This document shows, one piece after another, positions 35,197-41,764 of a DNA stretch of 41,764 bases. How positions within the stretch are numbered: the first letter of the stretch is position 1; every line of letters begins with the position of its first letter. The position numbers and the translations under genes are program-made. The stretch comes from Treponema sp. GTDB lineage: Bacteria; Spirochaetota; Spirochaetia; Treponematales; Breznakiellaceae. The notes under the pieces were generated by a model. The model ran no database searches and was not told the origin of the DNA. It worked only from the letters and a program-made list of their open reading frames with translations. The stretch is taken from assembly GCA_031276295.1 (NCBI GenBank), contig JAISNI010000043.1, positions 1-41,764 on the forward strand, written 5' to 3'.

Positions 35197-35296
35197 TCCC
35201 GTCTCCGCCGTATTGCATTTTCCCAAAATTGCGCTATACTCTGAACAGGCAAAGGAAGCCGTTGGTATATACAAATATACTACGGGAGGAGGCAAT

Positions 35297-35932
35297 ATGG
35301 CCACAGAACCGGTTATGGGCCTGACATTTGAAAATGTTTGGGCTTTATTTCAGGAAACGGATCGGAAAATGCAAGAAACCGATCGGAAGATGCAGGAATC
35401 CGATAGAAAAATAGAGGAATCCTATCGGAAGATGCAGGAGATGTTTGAACAAACCAACCGGATACTCGATGAACGCTCTAAACAGCTCGACAAAAAAATA
35501 GGCGCCTTGACCAACCGTATTGGGGAAATAGTCGAACATCTGATGACGCCGAAGCTGTGCGAAAAGTTCAAGGCTCTGGGCTATACTTTTGAGAATATGG
35601 CCCGGGACTACGAGGCCTACGATTCAGAGAACCGGTGTTTGGCCGAGGTGGATGTGTTTCTGGAGAACGGCGAATATGCTCTGGCGGTGGAGGTAAAAAC
35701 CAAACCCTCACAAAATGATGTGGATGAGCATATCCGCCGGTTGAAGGTGCTGCGCGAACGGGCAGAGCAGAAGGGCGACCGGAGGAAGTTTCTGGGAGCG
35801 GTGGCGGGAGCGGTAATAACAGAAGAAGTAAGGAACTATGCGTATAAGCGGGGTTTATTTGTGATAAGGCAATCGGGGGAGACGATAGAGGTGGGGCATC
35901 CGTCCGCACCCTGGGAGCCTAAAGCCTGGTAG
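35297..35932 (+). CDS. Heptad-repeat protein with a PD-(D/E)XK-like core
   Basis: A 211-residue cytosolic protein. Residues 15-60 are near-perfect heptads (QETDRKM, QETDRKM, QESDRKI, EESYRKM), also visible as 21-bp DNA repeats at 35352-35440, and should form a coiled coil. The C-terminal half has AEVDVFLENGEYALAVEVKT, an Asp then Glu-x-Lys arrangement of PD-(D/E)XK nuclease folds, followed by the helix-rich VDEHIRRLKVLRERAEQ and a strand AVAGAVITEEV. This resembles DUF3782-type proteins known from cyanobacteria and spirochaetes, whose function is unknown. GGGAGGAGG precedes ATG 35297. It is monocistronic. Confidence 0.75.
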   Translation: MATEPVMGLTFENVWALFQETDRKMQETDRKMQESDRKIEESYRKMQEMFEQTNRILDERSKQLDKKIGALTNRIGEIVEHLMTPKLCEKFKALGYTFENMARDYEAYDSENRCLAEVDVFLENGEYALAVEVKTKPSQNDVDEHIRRLKVLRERAEQKGDRRKFLGAVAGAVITEEVRNYAYKRGLFVIRQSGETIEVGHPSAPWEPKAW

Positions 35933-36299
35933 GTTGGGAGCGGGGTTAAAAAATCAAGCCCTGCGCTCTTGTTCCCGCGAAAAGAGGGCTATTCGGCGGA
36001 TGAAAAGACGCGATTGTACGGCCAAAAACGACTAAGCGCCTATTTTTACCCACGCTGCCGGTTCCCCTGTATCTTTCATTCCAAAATTGTACCGAATATT
36101 ATAAATATGCTATGTGCCGCCGATAAAGAGATTCCCCGCATCCTGTAAAAAAGAAATAGAAAGGCTGTAAAAAAAATAAAATGGGTATATAATCGTAAAG
36201 CATATTATTTTTGAAATTACCTTTAAAACTAACGGTTTAAAAGTATTGTTTTTAAAACCGGACCAATTACATCAGTTTATTTTTTAGAAGGAAATTTAT
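35933..36299 (+). promoter_or_regulatory. 367-bp intergenic region with a candidate promoter for the giant envelope gene
   Basis: No gene is seen here. TATAAT at 36188-36193 with a weak CTGTAA (36165-36170) 17 bp upstream would start transcription near 36200 and leave an untranslated leader of about 100 bases. That leader is AT-rich and has an imperfect inverted repeat (CGGTTTAAAA near 36234 and TTTTAAAACCG near 36250). AGAAGGA precedes the ATG. Confidence 0.4.
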
Positions 36300-39200
36300 A
36301 TGGACCGCAGATTCACCACCCCTTTTAAGGCTCTGTTGCTGACGGCTTTTATTGTATGGTATCCCCGGATTGTTTACGCATCTCCTGACGGCGCCGATAC
36401 TGCGCCGGATATTTACGCTCCGCCCCTTGCCGGCGCGGGCGCGTTTGTTACCGATCAGGGCTCTTCAGCGCAGAGCGCTATAAACCCCGCAGCCGCGGGG
36501 GATGCCCAGCGCATCGTGTTTGATATAGGCTACCTGGGTCTTGCAGGCGGGGGGGATGAAACCGGATTTGGAAACGCCGTCAACCTGGGCGCCCTTGTTC
36601 CCACAAAATACGGGGTGTTCGGCGGATCATTCCGCTTTTTACAGAGTCCCTTCGACCGGAATTTCCCCGTGGGTACCACCTACGGGGGTAACGTATTCGC
36701 GGCCAAGGAACTCTACCCCGGTTTTAGCCTGGGGGCTGGGTTTAACGTAGGCTTCGGCAGCGGGACTACGGTTTCCGCGGATATCGGCGCGCGGTACAAT
36801 ATGGGCAGGATCCTGGGGTTTGATAATTTTACCGTGGGGGGCAGCCTTAAAGGTATGGGCCTTAGTTGGACGCCTTCCATGTTCAGCCTGATTGCCGGCG
36901 CATCCCTCGATTTGCTCCGTATAGACGGCGGGGAAAAGCCCGATCCGGTTAAACTGAACCTCGCCGCGGAGCTGGGCTTTCCTGCATTTTCTAATGTTAC
37001 CGGAAAGATAGGCTTTTCCGCCCTGTTTGCCGAGCTTGTGTCGGTTTCAATTTCGGAATCCTTTAACCTGCGGGAAAGTTTTGAAGGACGGGCGGCTTCT
37101 TATATCCCCTCGGTGGGCCTGGCCTTCCACCTTAACCTTGCCCCTCGTCCCGATAAACCGGCCGGTAAGATTCCCGCGGACGGCGGTATCCGTATAGATG
37201 CGGCCGCCAAGCCTCTCTACGAAGATGACTGGGCCCTGGGCGGCGGCCTTACCTGGACCCTGGGCCAGATAGACAAGACCCCGCCGGTCATCGTCCCTGA
37301 TTACCCTGAAACCGTCTGGATATCCCCCAACAATGACGGTAAGGCCGATACAATGGAATTCCCCATCACCATATCCGATAAACGCTATATCGCCGAATGG
37401 ACTATGGAGGTTAAAGATGAACAGGGCGGAACGGTACGCAGGTACCGGAATACGCCTTTGCGCGAACGGCGGGCCGGTTTTAATGAATTTATAAGCCGCA
37501 TTACCGATGTTAAGGCATCGGTGGAAGTGCCGCAATCCTTCAAATGGGACGGGATGCTGGAAGACGGGACGGTTGCCCCGGACGGGAGTTATTCGTTTGT
37601 TATCAGTTCAAAGGACGATAACGGTAATATCGGCGTTTCCCGGACCTACCAGGTGATGCTGGACAATACCCCGCCTGATGTCGAAATTGTCCGGCCCGCG
37701 GATGCGGACCTGATATTCTCGCCCGATAGCGATGGCAAGAAGGACGCCATTCGTATTGAAGCGTCCGGTTCCGGGGAGGAGCTCTGGGAGGCGGGTATCT
37801 ACGATGCGGCAGGCAACAGGATAAAGAGTTACGACGTCCGCCAGGGTTCTCCCGGGCCGGTAACCTGGGACGGCACGACCGATGACGGCCGTATAGCCGC
37901 GGATGGGGTCTACGAATTCAGGATAGGGTCCGTTGACCGGGCGCTCAATGCCGGGAATGCGGTTCTTTCCAATATCATTATTGATACAAAACAGCCCCAA
38001 GTCAGCCTTCTTATCAACGATGATTTCTTCTCGCCCAATGGGGATGGAATCAAGGATACGGTGATTTTCAGCCCGCTTACCGAAATAGCGGAGGGGATAA
38101 CCGGCTGGGAACTGCGGATTTTGGATACGGCGGAGGCCGCGGAAACCGCGGAGACCGTTGTAAGGACATTCAGGAGCGGCCGGGATACGGCCGTCCCGCC
38201 TGCCCGGCTTCCCTTTGAAGGCCGGGATGACCGGGGGAATATTCTGGCCGAGGGTGTATACCGCGGGGATATTTCGGTATTCTACGAAAACGGCTATGTA
38301 GCGGCCGCAGCTTCCCCAACCTTTACGCTGGATATAACGCCTCCCGCCGCTTCGGTGCGTATTGAGTACCAGGCATTCTCTCCAAATAACGACGGGAAGC
38401 AGGATATGATGATCTACTATCAGGAGGGATCGGAGGAAGCGGTCTGGACGGGGGAACTGCGGCCTGTTTCCGGCGATTCGGTTTCAGCGCCGGTCAAAAC
38501 GTTCCGTTTTACGGGCATACCCCCCGAACGCCTTGACTGGGATGGCCGGAACGATGACGATACCCTGTGCGAAGATACGGACTATACCTATACCCTTACC
38601 TCAACCGATGAAGCGGGGAATACCGGTTCTTCCGTGCCCGTCCGGTTCGCGTTAAGCACGATAGAAACCCCGGCGGCTCTTACCACCAATATCCTTGCTT
38701 TTTCCCCCAATGGAAGCGGGGTACAGGATACCATCATGTTACAGCCTCAGATCCAGGTAAAGTCCGATATAACCCGGTGGAAGCTGGAAATTCTAAGCGC
38801 CGGCGGGGCCCGTATACGGGCCTTTGAAGGTCAGGACGGGGCGCCCGGCACTATTCCCTGGGACGGCCGGAACGATGCCGGGAATATCGTTATGGAAGGC
38901 GATTATACGGCCAGGATTGAACTTCGCTACGGTATGGGGAACGAGCCTTCCGCGGTATCCCTGCCGTTTAACGTGGATGTTACGCCTCCCCGCGCGCAGG
39001 TACGGCTGGAGTACGGCGCTTTTTCGCCGAACAATGACGGTAATCAGGATGAACTTATCATCTATCAGGAAGGATCCGACGAAACCGCCTGGCTGGGTGA
39101 AATTTACCTGAGCGCGGCGCTGATCTCGTCCGTGAATCCGGCCCGTCCGGTACGGACCTTCCGTTTTACCGGCGTTCCCGCGCCGCGGATCGTCTGGGAC

Positions 39201-41678
39201 GGGACAAACGATGCCGGGGCCCTCGTTCCCGACGGGGAGTACAGTTACTTTTTAAGCGCGACCGATGCCGCCGGTAATACGGGCAGGTCCAATACCGTAA
39301 ACTTTCCCCTCAGCACTATAGAAACGCCTCTTATGGTAAGCGCCGATCAGCGGGCTTTCTCGCCCAACGGCGATCTTTTTAAGGACAGCGTCAACCTTAT
39401 ACCGCAGCTCCAGGTACGGACGGGCATTGTAAGCTGGAAACTTGATATCTATAGCGATCCCCTGAACGGTACAAACCCAATCAGAACCTTTGAGGGCAGG
39501 GGCGCCGTCCCCTCCGCAATCTCGTGGGACGGGCGTTCCTCAACCGGAGCCGTCGCGCGGGAAGGCGGCTATGTAGGCCGGTTTGAAGCGCGCTACGATA
39601 TGGGCAACCAGCCCTCTGCGGTGTCCCGCGCGTTTGTTCTTGATATAACGCCGCCCCGCGCAACGGTGCGGGCCGCTTTTAGCGCCTTTTCCCCGAACAA
39701 TGACGGTATTCAGGATGAAATGAGCATCTACCAGGAAGGAAGCAGCGAAGAAACCTGGACAGGCGAGATTCGCCGCGCTTCCGATACTTTGAGCGTGCCG
39801 CCGGTTAAGACCTTTACCTTGAGCGGTACGCCGCAGCCTGAGATCCGCTGGGACGGCCGAACCAACGCCGGAGCGGCGGCCCCCGATACCGCCTATTCGT
39901 ATATCCTCCGCTGCGTTGACGCGGCAGGCAATAGCGGGTCTTCCAATTCCGTGTCCTTTGTCCTTACGACGGCGGAGACGCCAGTGCAGGTAACCACCGA
40001 TCAGCGGGCTTTCTCGCCCAACGGCAACGGGGTAAAGGACAGCATCAACCTGATGCCGCAGCTTTCCATTGATACCGGTATCGTAAGCTGGAAACTTGAC
40101 ATTCTGAACGCCGGCTCGGAAACGGCCGTCCGTTCGTTTGAAGGCCGGGGAACGCCGCCCCCGTCCCTTGCCTGGGATGGAAAGACCGGCGCGGGGACGG
40201 TTGCGCCCGACGGAAACTACACCGCGCGTATAAATATGCGCTATGTGCAGGGCAATCAGCCGCAGGCGGTTTCGACCCCCTTTACCCTGGATACCCAGCC
40301 GCCGCGGGGGGCGCTTTCCTCAGCCTATACTATTTTTTCCCCGAACGGGGACGGCAAACGGGATACCCTTCCCTTGGATATACTGGGCCAGGGGAACGAC
40401 GACTGGGTTGCCGTTATTACCGACGCGAAAGGAGCGCCCGTCAGGAACTGGTCCTGGACGGGAAGGCCGCCTTCAATGCCGCTGGTATGGAACGGAACCG
40501 ACGAGGCCGGTAACAAGGTTGCGGACGGAACCTATACCGTAACCCTTACCGGCAGCGACGGCGCGGGGAATACCACCAGGCTTACCCTGCCGGGTATCGT
40601 CCTGGACACCCGCGCGCCGCGGATCATCCTGAATTCCACGGTACAGGCCCTTGCGCCCCGGCCCCGGCAGACGGCGGACGCGCTTAGGTTCAACATCAGC
40701 CTGTCCGTTCCCGAAGGCGTCTCGGACTGGCGGCTTGAACTCCGCGATGAAGCCGGCGGGGTTTTCCGTACCTTCTCGCCGGCAAACGGCAACGGGGCCG
40801 TGCCGCCTGCTTCCCTGGGGTGGAACGGGCTGGACGTACAGGGTAATGTACGGGAAGGCAGATTTACCCCGACGGTCTATGTCTCGTATACCAAGGGGGA
40901 TGAGGCACAGGCGGGCGCGCCGCCCATCCTGGTGGATGTAAGCGCGCCAGTGCTCAGGTTTACTTCCAGGCCGGAATACTTTAGCCCCGATGACGACGGG
41001 GAGGACGACGTGCTCTTTATCAACCTGAGCGCGCAGGACGCGTCCCCGATTGAAACCTGGAGCCTTGAAATCAAGGAGCCGGAAGCGCCCTATCCGGTGT
41101 TCTACCGTTTTGAGGGACGCGGCGCGCCGCCCGCGCAGCTTACCTGGGACGGGCGCAGTACGAAAAACGAACTTGTCCAGGCGGCCACGGATTATCCTTA
41201 CACCTTGCGGGCCCGGGACGCGCTTGGAAACGAGGGCATCCTGGAAGGGTTTATCGGGGTGGATGTCCTGGTTATCCGCGACGGGGACCGGCTGCGCATC
41301 CAGGTGCCGTCGATTATCTTTAGGCAGAACGCCGCGGATTTTGAAACCCTGCCCATTGCGACGGTCGCCAACAATCTGCGGGTGCTGCGGCGTATTGCCG
41401 AGATCCTGAATAAGTTTAAGGATTACAAGGTGCAGGTTGAAGGCCACGCCAACCCGACCACAAATGAGCCTGCCGCACGGGCAAAGGAAGAGCGGGAGGA
41501 GCTTCAGCCTTTAAGCGAGGCGCGGGCGCGGGCCATCGTTGAACGTCTTACCAGCTTTGGCGTTACCCGCAACCGTCTGAGTTCTCTCGGCCTGGGCGGA
41601 ACCCAGCCGGTTGTGCCCTTTAACGATAGGCCCAACTGGTGGAAGAACCGTCGCGTGGAATTTATCCTGATTAAATGA
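36300..41678 (+). CDS. Giant envelope protein: UPF0164/FadL-like barrel, 12 FlgD-type Ig modules, OmpA domain
   Basis: A 1792-residue exported protein. The signal peptide ends near VYASPDG. Residues 40-330 carry GAGAFVTDQGSSAQSAINPAA and many alternating strands with Gly/aromatic turns, as in UPF0164/PorV/FadL-like outer-membrane barrels, ending in GGGLTWTLG. Residues 335-1640 hold 12 modules, each starting with an SPN(N/G)DGxxD loop (one degenerate) and holding W(D/N)Gx(D/N)xxG, then GxY, like the Ig fold of FlgD. Two module types alternate with a period of about 218 residues. Residues 1665-1792 are an OmpA domain (LSEARARAIVERL, NRRVEFILIK) that should bind peptidoglycan. It would link outer membrane and cell wall. 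GHAN replaces the usual GHTD. AGAAGGA precedes the ATG. Confidence 0.85.
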   Translation: MDRRFTTPFKALLLTAFIVWYPRIVYASPDGADTAPDIYAPPLAGAGAFVTDQGSSAQSAINPAAAGDAQRIVFDIGYLGLAGGGDETGFGNAVNLGALVPTKYGVFGGSFRFLQSPFDRNFPVGTTYGGNVFAAKELYPGFSLGAGFNVGFGSGTTVSADIGARYNMGRILGFDNFTVGGSLKGMGLSWTPSMFSLIAGASLDLLRIDGGEKPDPVKLNLAAELGFPAFSNVTGKIGFSALFAELVSVSISESFNLRESFEGRAASYIPSVGLAFHLNLAPRPDKPAGKIPADGGIRIDAAAKPLYEDDWALGGGLTWTLGQIDKTPPVIVPDYPETVWISPNNDGKADTMEFPITISDKRYIAEWTMEVKDEQGGTVRRYRNTPLRERRAGFNEFISRITDVKASVEVPQSFKWDGMLEDGTVAPDGSYSFVISSKDDNGNIGVSRTYQVMLDNTPPDVEIVRPADADLIFSPDSDGKKDAIRIEASGSGEELWEAGIYDAAGNRIKSYDVRQGSPGPVTWDGTTDDGRIAADGVYEFRIGSVDRALNAGNAVLSNIIIDTKQPQVSLLINDDFFSPNGDGIKDTVIFSPLTEIAEGITGWELRILDTAEAAETAETVVRTFRSGRDTAVPPARLPFEGRDDRGNILAEGVYRGDISVFYENGYVAAAASPTFTLDITPPAASVRIEYQAFSPNNDGKQDMMIYYQEGSEEAVWTGELRPVSGDSVSAPVKTFRFTGIPPERLDWDGRNDDDTLCEDTDYTYTLTSTDEAGNTGSSVPVRFALSTIETPAALTTNILAFSPNGSGVQDTIMLQPQIQVKSDITRWKLEILSAGGARIRAFEGQDGAPGTIPWDGRNDAGNIVMEGDYTARIELRYGMGNEPSAVSLPFNVDVTPPRAQVRLEYGAFSPNNDGNQDELIIYQEGSDETAWLGEIYLSAALISSVNPARPVRTFRFTGVPAPRIVWDGTNDAGALVPDGEYSYFLSATDAAGNTGRSNTVNFPLSTIETPLMVSADQRAFSPNGDLFKDSVNLIPQLQVRTGIVSWKLDIYSDPLNGTNPIRTFEGRGAVPSAISWDGRSSTGAVAREGGYVGRFEARYDMGNQPSAVSRAFVLDITPPRATVRAAFSAFSPNNDGIQDEMSIYQEGSSEETWTGEIRRASDTLSVPPVKTFTLSGTPQPEIRWDGRTNAGAAAPDTAYSYILRCVDAAGNSGSSNSVSFVLTTAETPVQVTTDQRAFSPNGNGVKDSINLMPQLSIDTGIVSWKLDILNAGSETAVRSFEGRGTPPPSLAWDGKTGAGTVAPDGNYTARINMRYVQGNQPQAVSTPFTLDTQPPRGALSSAYTIFSPNGDGKRDTLPLDILGQGNDDWVAVITDAKGAPVRNWSWTGRPPSMPLVWNGTDEAGNKVADGTYTVTLTGSDGAGNTTRLTLPGIVLDTRAPRIILNSTVQALAPRPRQTADALRFNISLSVPEGVSDWRLELRDEAGGVFRTFSPANGNGAVPPASLGWNGLDVQGNVREGRFTPTVYVSYTKGDEAQAGAPPILVDVSAPVLRFTSRPEYFSPDDDGEDDVLFINLSAQDASPIETWSLEIKEPEAPYPVFYRFEGRGAPPAQLTWDGRSTKNELVQAATDYPYTLRARDALGNEGILEGFIGVDVLVIRDGDRLRIQVPSIIFRQNAADFETLPIATVANNLRVLRRIAEILNKFKDYKVQVEGHANPTTNEPAARAKEEREELQPLSEARARAIVERLTSFGVTRNRLSSLGLGGTQPVVPFNDRPNWWKNRRVEFILIK

Positions 41679-41709
41679 ACGGGCTGAAGTGCGGGGGTTA
41701 CCGTGCGGT

Positions 41710-41748
41710 AAAAAAAATCCCGCCGTCCGGTACATGCCGGACGGCGGG
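41710..41748 (-). terminator. Strong intrinsic terminator for a minus-strand gene beyond the edge
   Basis: CCCGCCGTCCGG (41719-41730) and its perfect complement (41737-41748) around a 6-base loop. On the minus strand the stem is followed by A then TTTTTTTT (41717-41710), a classic terminator for a gene coming from the right. The stem alone may also end the giant gene. Confidence 0.75.
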
Positions 41749-41764
41749 AAGGTTTATGCCCTAT

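Noticed and set aside
37300-41250. Regular repeats suggesting a CRISPR array
   Set aside because: The repeats are imperfect, lie in frame in one long gene and encode Ig-like modules; there are no constant repeats with unique spacers and no cas genes.

Overview
The window looks like a GC-rich chromosome segment of a spirochaete, most likely a Treponema-type (possibly gut-associated) organism. The pointers are a PnrA/Bmp-type nucleoside transporter next to a purine nucleoside phosphorylase, a UPF0164/FadL-like barrel fused to Ig-like repeats and an OmpA domain, an EpmA homologue, a GH51 arabinofuranosidase, and many broken insertion sequences. The genus is inferred from gene content only; there is no rRNA or tRNA gene in view.

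Region by region: 1-1202 holds the tail of an integrase-type transposase and a frameshifted ATPase of an ABC-2 exporter. 1234-8854 is a peptide-scavenging block: a binding protein and two permeases on +, two ATPases on - (facing them across a hairpin), an M24 X-Pro peptidase and an AlaX-like tRNA editing protein. 8870-10950 is a graveyard: the two permeases that belong with the first ATPase, broken by short two-hairpin elements, a deletion, a nonsense codon and pieces of IS1634-like and IS1182-like transposases. 11012-17436 is a second complete peptide transporter whose second permease and first ATPase are one fused protein. 17437-18263 is a second scrap heap (IS256, IS4-like and IS630-like pieces) leading into an AT-rich patch with a small unknown gene.

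18614-23592 (- strand) is potABCD for polyamine uptake with larB attached at its end. 23720-29195 holds epmA, an acyl-CoA/acyl-ACP synthetase with a probable leaderless mRNA, a GH51 alpha-L-arabinofuranosidase and an M28-type peptidase. 29353-34998 (- strand) is a five-gene nucleoside uptake and phosphorolysis operon. 35297-35932 encodes a heptad-repeat protein with a PD-(D/E)XK-like core. 36300-41678 encodes a 1792-residue envelope protein: barrel-like N-terminus, 12 FlgD-type Ig modules and a peptidoglycan-binding OmpA domain.

Taken together the intact genes describe an envelope-rich scavenger that imports peptides (two systems), polyamines and nucleosides and hydrolyses peptides and arabinose-containing polysaccharide. 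The least ordinary items are the giant barrel/Ig/OmpA protein, the two-hairpin mobile element family (one copy carries a ribosome-binding site and start codon), the decayed exporter operon that appears to have been split by the 7.7-kb peptide block, and repeated TTAGTA half-sites at two transport-operon promoters.
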